A DNA stretch of 64,000 nt, taken from Rhodoferax sp. OV413. Lineage in GTDB: Bacteria; Pseudomonadota; Gammaproteobacteria; Burkholderiales; Burkholderiaceae_C. Every line of letters starts with the position of its first letter. Positions within the stretch are counted from its first letter, which is position 1. Shown in pieces: positions 27,050 to 36,630 of this stretch. A program made the position numbers and the translations under genes. The stretch covers positions 1 to 64,000 of the forward strand of contig NZ_FNJA01000001.1 of assembly GCF_900104385.1 (NCBI RefSeq), in the 5' to 3' direction. Below the pieces are notes generated by a model. The model was not told the DNA's origin. It did not search any database and saw nothing but the letters and a program-made list of their open reading frames with translations.

Positions 27050-27511
27050 ATGGACCTGATCTTGTGGCGCCACGCCGAAGCAGAGGAGGGGGATGAAACC
27101 GTGGACGACATGGTCCGTTGCCTGACGCCGCGCGGCGTCAAGCAAGCCCACCGCATGGCCCAGTGGCTGGACCGGAATCTGCCCGAAAGCACCCGGGTAC
27201 TGGCCAGCCCGGCGCACCGTACCGAGCAAACCGTACGCGCTATGGGCCGCCGCTACAAACTGCGGCCTGAATTGGCGCCTGGTTGCAGCCCAGAGCAGCT
27301 ATTGGCGGCTGCCCAGTGGCCGGACAGCAAGGCTGCGGTATTGGTTGTCGGCCACCAGCCCACACTGGGTCAGACGATTGCCCAGTTGCTGGGCATGGGC
27401 GACGTGGAGCTGTCGGTGCGCAAGGGCGCGGTCTGGTGGCTGCGCCGGCGCGACCGTGACGGCCTGGCCCAGACCGTGGTGGTCACGGTGCAGGCCCCGG
27501 AGCTGCTTTAG
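27050..27511 (+). CDS. sixA: Phosphohistidine phosphatase SixA
   Basis: A 153 aa histidine-phosphatase-superfamily protein. The RHA motif (MDLILWRHAEAEEGD, residues 7-9) carries the catalytic His, and the second His is in VVGHQPTLGQ. SixA removes phosphate from phosphohistidine proteins such as ArcB or PTS components. Start choice: ATG at 27050 matches homologous N-termini, but a GTG at 27041 overlapping the ppk stop would add three residues. It forms a unit with ppk, which is a common pair. Its last 4 bases overlap the convergent gene. Confidence 0.88.
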   Translation: MDLILWRHAEAEEGDETVDDMVRCLTPRGVKQAHRMAQWLDRNLPESTRVLASPAHRTEQTVRAMGRRYKLRPELAPGCSPEQLLAAAQWPDSKAAVLVVGHQPTLGQTIAQLLGMGDVELSVRKGAVWWLRRRDRDGLAQTVVVTVQAPELL

Positions 27512-28020
27512 GCCTTCTTTGCGACCTTTTTGACTGCTTTCTTGGCGGCGGGCTTGGCCGGCGCTGCGCTGGCGGCTTCTGCTGCAGGGCGGCCGGTCTT
27601 GATGGTTGGCACGGCGTGCAGGGCTACCCGCAAAGCTGCATCCGACATGGCGGCCAGGGCCTTGATGCCGGCGCGCAGCAACTCGCTCTTCTTGGCGGGC
27701 TGGGCCAGCGCGATGGCGCGCAGTTTCAGGTCGTCCAGCACGGTGTATTCGGCTTTGGGGATGGTGAAGCTGTCGCGGACCAGCTTGGGCTTCTTGGCCT
27801 TGGCGGGCTTCTCGGCGGCGACTGCGGCCACTGGCTTGGGCTTGGCTACAACGGCCTTGGGTTTTGCAGCAGGGGCTTTGGTGCTCTTGGCCACTTTGGC
27901 GCGCACAGGGGCTGCTTTGGGTGCGGCGGCCTTGGCGGGCACAGTCTTTTCGACGGGTGCGGCGGGCGCTGCAACTGGTGCGGCTACGGGTGTGCTGGTG
28001 GCTTTGGGGGCGGCGGTCAT
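27508..28020 (-). CDS. Ala/Lys/Pro-rich histone-H1-like protein
   Basis: A 170 aa basic protein. The N-terminal half (residues 1-80) is low-complexity with many PAAK/KPKA-type repeats, and the C-terminus ends in AAKKAVKKVAKKA, both typical of bacterial histone-H1-like or AlgP-like tails. Between them, residues about 80-145 form a conserved-looking helical domain (VRDSFTIPKAEYTVLDDLKLRAIALAQPAKKSELLRAGIKAL), which may be the functional part. DNA or RNA binding is an inference from composition. The stop codons of this gene and sixA overlap tail to tail. Confidence 0.7.
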   Translation of the reverse strand: MTAAPKATSTPVAAPVAAPAAPVEKTVPAKAAAPKAAPVRAKVAKSTKAPAAKPKAVVAKPKPVAAVAAEKPAKAKKPKLVRDSFTIPKAEYTVLDDLKLRAIALAQPAKKSELLRAGIKALAAMSDAALRVALHAVPTIKTGRPAAEAASAAPAKPAAKKAVKKVAKKA

Positions 28021-28168
28021 GCGGAAATTCCTTTTTTAAACGATTTATATAGTTTATATGGTTTTGAGGAATTTTTGAAGCCGTCAGCGGGTGTTGGCGT
28101 ACTTTTCACGCGGCTGTCATGGCCGTGACTTACTGTGCACGGTTGTCCCGTTGCGATGGAGTAATACT

Positions 28169-30001
28169 TTGGATGCTTTTGCGGTGGATATGCCCAGCCT
28201 GACCCGCGACTACCTGCCGACCAGCGTGCGCCAGGGGCGCGGACCCTTGGCCGAACTGATGCGCAAGAACGCACTGTATTCGGTGTTCCAGCCGATCGTG
28301 GACCTGCGCAATGGCAGCGTGTATGCGCACGAGGCCCTGATCCGTGGTGTGGAAGGCACGCCGCTGTTTGGCGCCGATGCTTTGTTCCAGGCCGCGCGCG
28401 CAGAAGGCCTGTTGTTCGAGTTCGAGCTGTACTGCATTGGCGTGGCGTTGGAAGGCTGGGGCCGTTTGCAGGAGCCGGGCCGCTTGTTTGTGAACATCAG
28501 TGCCGACGCCCTGGTGGACGTGGTGCAGCGCCAGGGCTGTACCAAGCTCGTGCATCTGGTGCGCAGCTTTCGGGTTTTGCCCCGCATGCTGGTGCTCGAG
28601 CTGACCGAGCATGAGCGTGTTAACAACATGGACCAGTTGATCGACGTGGTGCGCGAAGTGCGCGCGGCCGGCCTGTCGCTGGCGCTGGACGACTTTGGCG
28701 ATGGGCGCTCCAGCCTGCGCCTGTGGTCGCAGGTGAAGCCGGAGATCGTGAAGATCGACAAGTACTTCACCAAGGACATCTCCCAGCATGCGGACAATCT
28801 ACAAACCTTGCAGGCGCTGAAGCAGATTGCCACTATTTTCGGCACCCAACTGGTGGCCGAAGGCATTGAAACCAAGGACGACCTGCGGGTGTTGCGCGAT
28901 CTGGACCTGGCCTACGGCCAGGGCTATCTGCTGGGCCGACCCGAGCTGTTGCCGCGGGTGAAGGTGAAAGAGCTGGCCCTGGAGGTGCTGAACGACACCT
29001 TGGTGTCGATCTTTCCGGCGTCCGGGCGGGTGTCCCGGTCAGGCGTGTTGCGTGGCTTGTCGGTGCAGCAGGCGCCCTGTGCCGGAATCCACACCACCAA
29101 CGACCAGTTGTCGGTGCTGTTTTTGCAGCATCCTGAGCTGCATGCGATTGCCATCGTCGATCAGGGCCGGCCGCTGGCGTTGGTGAACCGGCACGAGTTC
29201 ATGACGCATTACGCTACGCAGTACTACCGCGAAGTGCACGGGCGCAAGCCCTGCCTGGCCAATGCCAACCATGCGCCGCGGCTGGTGGAGCGCGACCATA
29301 ACGTCGACGAGCTGGTGGGCATACTGACCTCGCAAGACCAGCGCTACCTGACCGAGGGCTTTATCGTCACCGAAAACGGGCGCTACATCGGGCTGGGTAC
29401 CGGCGACCAGCTGGTGCGCTCGGTGACCGAGGTGCGGCTGGAGGCGGCCCGCCATGCGAACCCGCTGACCTTTTTGCCCGGCAATATCCCTATCAGCCAG
29501 CACATCGAGCGTTTGATGGACGCCGGTGCCGACTTTGTGGCCTGTTATGCGGACCTGAACCACTTCAAGCCGTTCAATGACCATTACGGCTACTGGCGCG
29601 GCGATGAAATGATTCGCCTGGTGGCCAAGCTGGCGCTGGCGCACTGCGATGCCAAGCGGGATTTCGTCGGCCACGTGGGCGGTGATGATTTCATTTTTTT
29701 GTTCCAGAGCAGCGACTGGGCCCAGCGTTGCGAAGCTATCGTACAGGAGTTTGCCGAGCGGGCCCTGACCCTGTTCGATGATGCGGCGCGGCTGGCTGGG
29801 GGCATCCAGGCCGAAGACCGCCAGGGCGCACAGCGGTTCTTTCCGTTCACTACGCTGTCGATAGGCGCGGTGCGGATCCAGCGGGGCCAGTACGGCCACG
29901 CCGAGGAGGTGGCGAATGCCGCAGCATTGGCCAAGCACGATGCCAAAGTGCATGGCGCCGGCCTGTTCGTACGTGGGGCGGCGGACATTTTGCCGGTTTG
30001 A
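28169..30001 (+). CDS. EAL-CBS-GGDEF cyclic-di-GMP signalling protein
   Basis: A protein of about 610 aa without membrane segments. An N-terminal EAL domain (about residues 35-270) keeps HEALIRG, LALDDFGDG, IVKIDKYF and LVAEGIET, so phosphodiesterase activity is likely. A central pair of CBS domains (about 290-430) could bind nucleotides. The C-terminal GGDEF domain (about 445-600) reads GGDDF, a conservative change whose effect on cyclase activity is uncertain. The TTG at 28169 is chosen because GGAG lies 7 bases upstream; the ATG at 28190 is the alternative. It is divergent from the histone-like gene. Confidence 0.85.
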   Translation: MDAFAVDMPSLTRDYLPTSVRQGRGPLAELMRKNALYSVFQPIVDLRNGSVYAHEALIRGVEGTPLFGADALFQAARAEGLLFEFELYCIGVALEGWGRLQEPGRLFVNISADALVDVVQRQGCTKLVHLVRSFRVLPRMLVLELTEHERVNNMDQLIDVVREVRAAGLSLALDDFGDGRSSLRLWSQVKPEIVKIDKYFTKDISQHADNLQTLQALKQIATIFGTQLVAEGIETKDDLRVLRDLDLAYGQGYLLGRPELLPRVKVKELALEVLNDTLVSIFPASGRVSRSGVLRGLSVQQAPCAGIHTTNDQLSVLFLQHPELHAIAIVDQGRPLALVNRHEFMTHYATQYYREVHGRKPCLANANHAPRLVERDHNVDELVGILTSQDQRYLTEGFIVTENGRYIGLGTGDQLVRSVTEVRLEAARHANPLTFLPGNIPISQHIERLMDAGADFVACYADLNHFKPFNDHYGYWRGDEMIRLVAKLALAHCDAKRDFVGHVGGDDFIFLFQSSDWAQRCEAIVQEFAERALTLFDDAARLAGGIQAEDRQGAQRFFPFTTLSIGAVRIQRGQYGHAEEVANAAALAKHDAKVHGAGLFVRGAADILPV

Positions 30002-30067
30002 GCCGGCAATTGCATTTGTAAGACATGGCAGTCTGCAGGGCCACAAACTGCTCTATAAAATGGGTGT

Positions 30068-30427
30068 ATGGCCACCAAAACACCCAAAAAGCCACCGCAG
30101 CCTCCGACCCAGCCTTCAGTTCCTGATGACGGCGGTTCGGTCGTGCTCGAGCGGCGCACCGAAAAAGTCCAGCCGCCCCAGATGCACCAGGTGCTGATGC
30201 TCAACGACGACTACACCCCTATGGAGTTCGTCGTGGTCGTGATCCAGGAGTTTTTTGGCAAAGACCGCGAAACAGCCACCCAAATCATGCTCAAAATCCA
30301 CTTGGACGGAAAAGCCGTATGCGGCGTTTATTCCAAAGATGTGGCTGCGACCAAGGTCGATCAGGTGCTGGAGGCCGCCAAGCAATCGGGACATCCATTG
30401 CAATGCGTCAGCGAACCTGTAGGTTGA
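30068..30427 (+). CDS. clpS: ATP-dependent Clp protease adaptor ClpS
   Basis: A 119 aa adaptor that hands N-degron substrates (Leu, Phe, Trp, Tyr at the N-terminus) to ClpA. The conserved core [21 protein letters not shown] with the substrate-contacting Asn-Asp and Met is present, as are the ClpA-contact residues near [11 protein letters not shown]. The N-terminal 35 residues are a flexible Lys/Pro tail. It precedes clpA by 81 bases, the normal arrangement. Confidence 0.95.
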   Translation: MATKTPKKPPQPPTQPSVPDDGGSVVLERRTEKVQPPQMHQVLMLNDDYTPMEFVVVVIQEFFGKDRETATQIMLKIHLDGKAVCGVYSKDVAATKVDQVLEAAKQSGHPLQCVSEPVG

Positions 30428-30508
30428 TAGCTTGAATAAGTAAAAGCGCAACCCATGTAGAGTGCGTCATCAGAGTGTCGTTAACAGCAAGGCAAAAAAG
30501 GAATTCAC

Positions 30509-32848
30509 ATGATTGCCCAAGAATTGGAAGTCAGTTTGCACATGGCTTTTGTGGAAGCGCGCCAGCAACGCCACGAATTTATTACCGTCGAGCACCTGCT
30601 GCTGGCCTTGCTGGACAACCCCAGCGCGGCCGAAGTTTTGCGCGCCTGCTCGGCCAATATCGACGATTTGCGCAAATCGTTGAGCAATTTCATCAAAGAC
30701 AACACCCCGCAAGTCGCGGGTACCGACGATGTAGATACCCAGCCCACGTTGGGCTTCCAGCGCGTGATCCAGCGCGCCATCATGCATGTGCAGTCCACAG
30801 GCAGCGGCAAAAAAGAAGTGACTGGCGCCAATGTGCTGGTAGCGATTTTTGGCGAAAAAGATTCGCACGCCGTGTATTACCTGCACCAGCAGGGTGTAAC
30901 GCGCCTGGACGTGGTGAACTTTATCGCCCACGGCATCAAGAAGAGCGACCCACCTGAGCCCGCCAAGGCGGCAGAAAGCCAGTCCGATGGTGAAGAAGGC
31001 GGTAGCGAGAAGAGCGAAAAATCGTCTCCCCTGGAGCAATTCACCCAAAACCTGAACCAAATGGCGAAGGAAGGCAAGATTGATCCGCTGATCGGCCGTG
31101 AGTACGAGGTGGAGCGCACGATTCAGATTCTGTGCCGCCGCCGCAAGAACAACCCGCTGCTGGTGGGCGAGGCTGGCGTGGGCAAGACCGCGATTGCCGA
31201 GGGTCTGGCCTGGCGCATCACGCAAAAGGAAGTGCCTGAAATCCTGGCCGAAGCCGTGGTGTATTCGCTGGACATGGGCGCATTGCTGGCGGGTACCAAG
31301 TACCGTGGTGATTTTGAGCAACGCCTCAAGGGCGTGCTCAAGTCGCTGAAGGACAAACCCAACGCGGTTTTGTTCATTGACGAAATCCACACGTTGATTG
31401 GTGCCGGTGCGGCATCGGGTGGCACGCTGGATGCGTCCAATCTGCTCAAGCCAGCCCTGTCCAGCGGCCAGCTGAAGTGCATTGGTGCCACCACGTTCAC
31501 CGAATACCGTGGCATCTTCGAGAAAGATGCTGCGCTGTCCCGCCGCTTCCAGAAGGTCGATGTGGTGGAGCCGACCGTGCAGGAAACCGTGGAAATCCTC
31601 AAGGGTTTGAAGTCACGCTTCGAAGAGCACCATGGTGTGAAGTATGCGGTAGCCGCCTTGCAGGCCGCTGCCGAGCTGAGCGCCAAGTACATCAACGACC
31701 GCCATCTGCCCGACAAGGCGATTGACGTGATCGATGAAGCCGGTGCTGCCCAGCGTATTCTGGCGCCCAGCAAACGCAAGAAAACCATCACCAAGACTGA
31801 GGTGGAGGAAATCGTGGCCAAGATCGCCCGCATTCCCCCCGCCAATGTGTCCAACGATGACCGAGGCAAACTCAAGACGCTGGAACGCGATTTGAAGAAC
31901 GTGGTGTTCGGCCAGGATAAGGCCCTGGACGTGCTCGCATCTGCGGTGAAGATGGCCCGTTCGGGCTTGGGCAAGGGCGACAAGCCGATCGGCTCGTTCC
32001 TGTTCAGCGGTCCTACCGGTGTCGGCAAGACCGAAGCGGCGAAGCAACTGGCCTACATCATGGGCATTGAGCTGATACGCTTCGACATGTCGGAATACAT
32101 GGAGCGCCATGCGGTGAGCCGTTTGATCGGCGCGCCCCCGGGCTACGTTGGTTTTGACCAGGGCGGCTTGCTGACTGAGGCCGTTACCAAGAAGCCGCAT
32201 TGCGTGCTGCTGCTGGATGAAATCGAAAAAGCCCATCCGGACATCTTCAACGTGCTGCTGCAGGTGATGGACCACGGCACCTTGACCGATAACAACGGGC
32301 GTAAGGCTGACTTCCGCAACGTCATCATCATCATGACGACGAATGCGGGTGCCGAGACCATGAACAAGGCGACGATCGGCTTTACCAATCCACGCCAGTC
32401 GGGTGACGAAATGGCGGACATCAAACGCCTGTTCACACCCGAGTTCCGCAACCGCCTGGATGCGACGGTCAGCTTCAAGGCATTGGACGAAACCATCATC
32501 CTGCGGGTGGTCGACAAGTTCTTGCTGCAACTGGAAACCCAGTTGGCCGAGAAGAAGGTGGATGTCACATTCACCGACAACCTGCGTAAGTATCTCGGCA
32601 AGAAGGGCTTTGATCCCTTGATGGGCGCGCGGCCTATGCAGCGCCTGATCCAGGACACGATCCGCCGTGCCTTGGCCGATGAGTTGCTGTTCGGTCGCCT
32701 GATCGATGGTGGCCGCCTGACGGTGGACATGAAGATCACCACTGACGAGAAGGGAGTGGAAACCGGTGAAGTTGAGTTGGATATCCAACCGCTGCCCAAG
32801 AAAGAAGGGCGCGCGAAGCCAGAGTCCGAAGAGGCTACGGCCGGCTAA
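30509..32848 (+). CDS. clpA: ATP-dependent Clp protease ATP-binding subunit ClpA
   Basis: A 779 aa AAA+ unfoldase that feeds proteins to ClpP. It has an N-terminal double Clp-N domain (residues 1-145), then D1 with Walker A GEAGVGKT and D2 with GPTGVGKT, sensor and arginine-finger regions (EFRNRLD), and the end [21 protein letters not shown] precedes the ATG. A strong terminator closes the clpS-clpA unit. clpP is not in view. Confidence 0.96.
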   Translation: MIAQELEVSLHMAFVEARQQRHEFITVEHLLLALLDNPSAAEVLRACSANIDDLRKSLSNFIKDNTPQVAGTDDVDTQPTLGFQRVIQRAIMHVQSTGSGKKEVTGANVLVAIFGEKDSHAVYYLHQQGVTRLDVVNFIAHGIKKSDPPEPAKAAESQSDGEEGGSEKSEKSSPLEQFTQNLNQMAKEGKIDPLIGREYEVERTIQILCRRRKNNPLLVGEAGVGKTAIAEGLAWRITQKEVPEILAEAVVYSLDMGALLAGTKYRGDFEQRLKGVLKSLKDKPNAVLFIDEIHTLIGAGAASGGTLDASNLLKPALSSGQLKCIGATTFTEYRGIFEKDAALSRRFQKVDVVEPTVQETVEILKGLKSRFEEHHGVKYAVAALQAAAELSAKYINDRHLPDKAIDVIDEAGAAQRILAPSKRKKTITKTEVEEIVAKIARIPPANVSNDDRGKLKTLERDLKNVVFGQDKALDVLASAVKMARSGLGKGDKPIGSFLFSGPTGVGKTEAAKQLAYIMGIELIRFDMSEYMERHAVSRLIGAPPGYVGFDQGGLLTEAVTKKPHCVLLLDEIEKAHPDIFNVLLQVMDHGTLTDNNGRKADFRNVIIIMTTNAGAETMNKATIGFTNPRQSGDEMADIKRLFTPEFRNRLDATVSFKALDETIILRVVDKFLLQLETQLAEKKVDVTFTDNLRKYLGKKGFDPLMGARPMQRLIQDTIRRALADELLFGRLIDGGRLTVDMKITTDEKGVETGEVELDIQPLPKKEGRAKPESEEATAG

Positions 32849-32864
32849 AGCTTAAGCGCAACGC

Positions 32865-32900
32865 AAAAGGGGTGGTACTGCAAAGTACCACCCCTTTTTT
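32865..32900 (+). terminator. Intrinsic terminator of clpS-clpA
   Basis: A perfect 15-base-pair stem (AAAAGGGGTGGTACT with AGTACCACCCCTTTT) closed by a GCAA tetraloop and followed by T residues, 16 bases after the clpA stop. Confidence 0.92.
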
Positions 32901-32920
32901 ATTAAAGGCTTCTGGATCGA

Positions 32921-33613
32921 TTACAGCGGCAAGGTGTCCAGCGCGGAGTAGGCCTTGCGCAGCCAGGTTTTGACGCGCTGGCGTTCCAGCATGCCGAGGC
33001 CATCGGTTTCGCTGCGTTCGTGCACTGCACTCCAGAAGCTGGCATTTTGACGGTCAATCTTGCGCATGCTGGCGTCTTGCAGCTGTGGCAGCTCGATCAC
33101 ACGGGCGCCGCAGGCCAAAGCGTTCTGCATGGCTGCTGATGACTTCATCAACGAGAAATCGGATCCGCGGCCCAGATTCAGTACGACGATGTAGTTGGGC
33201 GCCGTGCCGAAGCTCTCCATCAGGTCGGTCAGCAGATTTACCGAATCTTTACCTTCATCAATAACGTGCCAAAAGTTCACGGCGATCTTCAAATCTGCCA
33301 GTACTTCAAACAGGTCCGAGTCTTTGATCCAGCGCGCTAGTGGAGCCGCAGTTTGCGCTGCCAAGTCAACGATAACGTTCTGTTCGGAGTTAACTTCAAA
33401 AGCTTCGGCAATGACATCCAGTCCTTCAAAGCTGTCGACCACTACAGGCGAAGCGAAGTCGGGATAAAACCGGGTGAAGGAATTGTGTGAACGGTCGGTA
33501 TCAAAGCCGGTAAATGCTTTGCCGGTATCCAGAAAATACTGTGCCAGTACGCGTGCCGTCACCGATTTGCCTACGCCGCCCTTTTCACCACCAATAAAAT
33601 TGATTGAACTCAT
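32921..33613 (-). CDS. Orphan ParA/MinD-like ATPase
   Basis: A 230 aa deviant-Walker ATPase. The P-loop is GGEKGGVGKS (residues 8-17) with the signature lysine, the A' motif is FDTDRSH, and a Walker-B-like VIVDLAAQTA follows. It resembles the ParA-like mobilisation/partition proteins (CobQ/ParA nucleotide-binding domain) rather than chromosomal ParA. No ParB, parS-like repeats or other plasmid genes are adjacent. It converges on clpA and is transcribed away from the endopeptidase gene. The role is unknown; it could position a cargo or be a leftover of an integrated element. Confidence 0.75.
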   Translation of the reverse strand: MSSINFIGGEKGGVGKSVTARVLAQYFLDTGKAFTGFDTDRSHNSFTRFYPDFASPVVVDSFEGLDVIAEAFEVNSEQNVIVDLAAQTAAPLARWIKDSDLFEVLADLKIAVNFWHVIDEGKDSVNLLTDLMESFGTAPNYIVVLNLGRGSDFSLMKSSAAMQNALACGARVIELPQLQDASMRKIDRQNASFWSAVHERSETDGLGMLERQRVKTWLRKAYSALDTLPL

Positions 33614-33904
33614 GTATTTCCCTGGATTGTTTAGTTGATTCTACGGTCTGGGGTTTGAGCCCGTTAACGCATTTTCAAAGTTCTAAAAGCAAAAACTATG
33701 CGCAATATTTGTTGCATGTGCGTGAATGGATGCGCTCAGGCTCACGCAGCAGCGCGAAGTACGCCCCTGAAACTAGCTTGCCAGCGTGTGTAAAACTGCG
33801 CATTCAATGCCACCTTAAAAAGTCGATCTAAGTCTTTGATCTTGTGCCATCTTTTTGATTTCGATACACTTCGGTTTAATCGTTTCTGAACCGGAGATGA
33901 ACGC
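33614..33904. other. Divergent intergenic region, ParA-like / endopeptidase
   Basis: This 291-base gap is AT-richer than its flanks. It holds a small inverted repeat CGGTT/AACCG (33872-33893) just before the GGAG ribosome site of the endopeptidase gene. I found no well-spaced promoter. An open frame at 33604-33831 has no coding character. Confidence 0.4.
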
Positions 33905-34972
33905 ATGCCCTCCACTGAAAGCCCCGCCTTGAACCGCCTGCTACAAATTGTTGCGATATTTACCTGCACCGTGACGCTCTGCGCGATGCCCGCACACGCT
34001 GCGCAGCGTAAAAAAGTAGAAATCCAGAAAACCAATGCCGCCAGCAAAGTTGCCAAGCGCAGCAGTGGCGAAAAGTCCGTGCGCGTTGCCCGGACCTCCA
34101 AAACTGCAGTTTCTGCAAAATCGCGGGTGCGCGTTCCCGTCACCATCATTCCGGCGATACCTTCGTTCGGTGAATTGGCTGGGTTGCACGGCGCACCAGA
34201 TGCGCTAGCCCTCAAATCCAGCGTGGCCCTGGTGATTGACCAAGACACCCGTGAAGTGCTGTTCAGCAAGAATGAACAGGCTGTTTTGCCGATTGCGTCG
34301 CTGACCAAGTTGATGACGGGCGTGGTGGTCAACGAAGCCCATCTGCCGATGGACGAAGAAATTACCATTACCCAAGACGATGTGGATACCGAGAAGCGCA
34401 GCCGTTCGCGTTTGACCGTTGGTACCTCGTTGAGCCGCGGTGAGCTTTTGCATTTGGCGCTGATGTCAAGCGAAAACCGCGCAGCCCACGCGTTGGGGCG
34501 CACTTACCCCGGTGGCATGAATACCTTCGTTGCTCTGATGAACGCCAAGGCCAAGGCCTTGGGCATGAAGGACACGCGCTATGTCGAGCCTACCGGCTTG
34601 TCCAGCAACAACCAGTCCAGCGCCCACGATCTGGCCACCTTGGTGAATGCTGCGTACAACGAGCCAACGCTGCGTGAACTGACCACGTCGCCGGGTTACC
34701 AGGTGGATGTGGGCAGCCGCACCCTGCAGTTCAACAATACCAACCGCCTAGTCAAGAACCCCGACTGGGACATCGGCATACAAAAAACCGGCTTCATCAA
34801 CGAAGCCGGACAGTGCCTGGTGTTGCAAGCCAAGATTGCTGGCCGCAAACTGATCATGGTGTTCCTGGATTCGGCTGGCAAGCTGAGCCGGATTGGCGAT
34901 GCAGAGCGCGTCCGTCGCTGGGTGGAGTCTACCCCCCACGTGGCCAACAATGCCACCAAAGTCGCGGGCTAA
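33905..34972 (+). CDS. pbpG: D-alanyl-D-alanine endopeptidase (PBP7-like, S11)
   Basis: A 355 aa periplasmic penicillin-binding protein that cuts peptidoglycan cross-links. An N-terminal signal peptide ends near residue 32 (AHAAQ), followed by a Lys/Ser-rich linker to about residue 90. The catalytic motifs are SLTK (Ser132, Lys135), SEN (189-191) and KTG (294-296). This matches the S11 family (DacA/PbpG), and the lack of a long C-terminal anchoring domain favours PbpG. Confidence 0.9.
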   Translation: MPSTESPALNRLLQIVAIFTCTVTLCAMPAHAAQRKKVEIQKTNAASKVAKRSSGEKSVRVARTSKTAVSAKSRVRVPVTIIPAIPSFGELAGLHGAPDALALKSSVALVIDQDTREVLFSKNEQAVLPIASLTKLMTGVVVNEAHLPMDEEITITQDDVDTEKRSRSRLTVGTSLSRGELLHLALMSSENRAAHALGRTYPGGMNTFVALMNAKAKALGMKDTRYVEPTGLSSNNQSSAHDLATLVNAAYNEPTLRELTTSPGYQVDVGSRTLQFNNTNRLVKNPDWDIGIQKTGFINEAGQCLVLQAKIAGRKLIMVFLDSAGKLSRIGDAERVRRWVESTPHVANNATKVAG

Positions 34973-34999
34973 TAAGCCTTTAAGCCGCGACTTCCGAAC

Positions 35000-35788
35000 T
35001 CAATGGTGGTTGGCCGCTTTGTAGCCCAAGGCGGAAGATATTGCGGTGGCGGTGTTCTGCAGTTTGGGTAGCCAGTTCTCATCCAGCCGATCCGCCGGCG
35101 CGGAAATCGACAGGCCGGCGATCAGCCGGCTTTGGTCATCGTAGATACCTACGGCCATACAGCGCACACCCAATTCCAGCTCTTCGTTGTCCCGCGCCAC
35201 GCCGTATTGGCGGGTTTTAGACAGCTCGCGCTCCAGCAACGCCAAGTCGGTCAGGCTGTTCTTGGTTTGGCCGCTCAAACCGGTGCGCATGGCATAAGCC
35301 CGCACCCGCTGCGGGTCGTCCACCGACAGAAACAGCTTGCCCACAGACGTCAGATGCAGCGGGGCGCGTCCGCCAATCGCCCGCACCACCTGCATGCCCG
35401 AGCGTTCGCTAAAGGCTCGTTCCACATACACGATTTCATCGCCCTGGCGCAGGCTGAGGTTGACGGGTTGCTGCGTCAGCCGGTGCAGCTCGCGCATAGG
35501 GGCCAAAGCTGCATCGCGCACACTCAGGCGGCCTTTGACCAGGTTGCCCAGCTCCAGCAAACGCATGCCCAGGCGGTAGCTGCCCGGCTCTGGCCGGTCC
35601 ACAAAGCGGCCGGTGGCTAGGTCGTTGAGGATGCGGTGGGTGGTAGAGGGGTGTAGGCCGGTCTTCTCGCTGATTTCCTTAAGCGACATGGCTTCTTCGC
35701 GCGAGGCCAGTACATCGATCAGGGCGAACATGCGTTCGATGACCTGGACGGTGGGCGTAACGGGAATATTGGGATCAGACGCTTTCAT
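35000..35788 (-). CDS. IclR-family transcriptional regulator
   Basis: A 262 aa regulator with an N-terminal winged helix-turn-helix (residues 15-75, VIERMFALIDVLASREEAMSLKEISEKTGLHPSTTHRILNDL) and a C-terminal effector-binding GAF-like IclR domain (GDEIVYVERAF ... APLHLTSVGKLFL ... AVGIYDDQSRLIAGLSIS). The ATG at 35788 is chosen; the frame is open a further 83 codons with no domain content. It stands 101 bases from the bpt stop. The target genes are not evident. Confidence 0.92.
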   Translation of the reverse strand: MKASDPNIPVTPTVQVIERMFALIDVLASREEAMSLKEISEKTGLHPSTTHRILNDLATGRFVDRPEPGSYRLGMRLLELGNLVKGRLSVRDAALAPMRELHRLTQQPVNLSLRQGDEIVYVERAFSERSGMQVVRAIGGRAPLHLTSVGKLFLSVDDPQRVRAYAMRTGLSGQTKNSLTDLALLERELSKTRQYGVARDNEELELGVRCMAVGIYDDQSRLIAGLSISAPADRLDENWLPKLQNTATAISSALGYKAANHH

Positions 35789-35889
35789 GGGCAGTTCTCG
35801 AAAAGAGGTGCTGCATCTTACCTTGTGAAATTCAACATTGCATGATGTGAAATCATGTGCGTGACACAACTGCTCTGGCAACCGGGCTT

Positions 35890-36630
35890 TTACGGCTGGC
35901 CCGTGCTCCAGACCCCATTGCGTAGCACCTCGTGGGGCATGAAGCGGGCCTTGTAGAGCATCTTCGGGCTTTGGTCGATCCAGTAGCCCAGGTAGACATA
36001 GGGCAGGTTCAGCTGCCGAGCTTGGGCTATCTGCCACAGCACGTTGTAGGTGCCATAGCTGGCGCGCTCTTCCGGTTCATAGAAGGTATAGACCGCCGAC
36101 AGACCATCGTCGAGCACGTCCAGGATGGACACCATTTTCAGAGCGCCGGGCGTGCCATCGTCCTGCAGTGCACGGAACTCCACCAGACGCGAATTGACCC
36201 GGCTTTGCAGCAGAAACTGGGTGTACTGGTCGATGCTGTCCTGGTCCATACCACCACCGGCGTGGCGGCCGTTCTGGTAGCGCAGGTACAGCTGGTAATG
36301 CTCATGTACAAAGCCGAGGTTCAGCACCCGCGCCTGCAAACCGCTGTGCTGGTTGAGGGCGCGCTGCTGGCTGCGGCTGGGCTTGAAATCGTTGGCCAAC
36401 ACCCGCAGCGGTACACAAGCCTGGCAACCATCGCAGTAAGGGCGGTAGGTGAATAGTCCGCTACGCCGGAAGCCGGTACGTACCAGTTCCGAGTAGGTAT
36501 CGCTTTGGATCAGGTGGCTGGGCGTGGCTACCTGCGACCGTGCTTGCCGGTCGGGCAGGTAGCTGCAAGGGTAGGGCGCTGTGGCGTAAAACTGCAGCGT
36601 TTGCAGGGGCAGATCGTTGAGGTGTGTCAC
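35890..36630 (-). CDS. bpt: Aspartate/glutamate leucyltransferase Bpt
   Basis: A 246 aa aminoacyl-tRNA-protein transferase that adds Leu to proteins with N-terminal Asp or Glu, creating an N-degron. It has the ATE-family N-terminal Cys motif [10 protein letters not shown] and CDGCQAC, and the C-terminal domain with [20 protein letters not shown]. It overlaps aat by 4 bases, so the two N-degron enzymes are translationally coupled. Confidence 0.94.
   Translation of the reverse strand: MTHLNDLPLQTLQFYATAPYPCSYLPDRQARSQVATPSHLIQSDTYSELVRTGFRRSGLFTYRPYCDGCQACVPLRVLANDFKPSRSQQRALNQHSGLQARVLNLGFVHEHYQLYLRYQNGRHAGGGMDQDSIDQYTQFLLQSRVNSRLVEFRALQDDGTPGALKMVSILDVLDDGLSAVYTFYEPEERASYGTYNVLWQIAQARQLNLPYVYLGYWIDQSPKMLYKARFMPHEVLRNGVWSTGQP

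Noticed and set aside
33604-33831. 75-codon open frame between the ParA-like and endopeptidase genes
   Set aside because: It overlaps the ParA-like gene start, has no ribosome site and shows no recognisable composition or motif.
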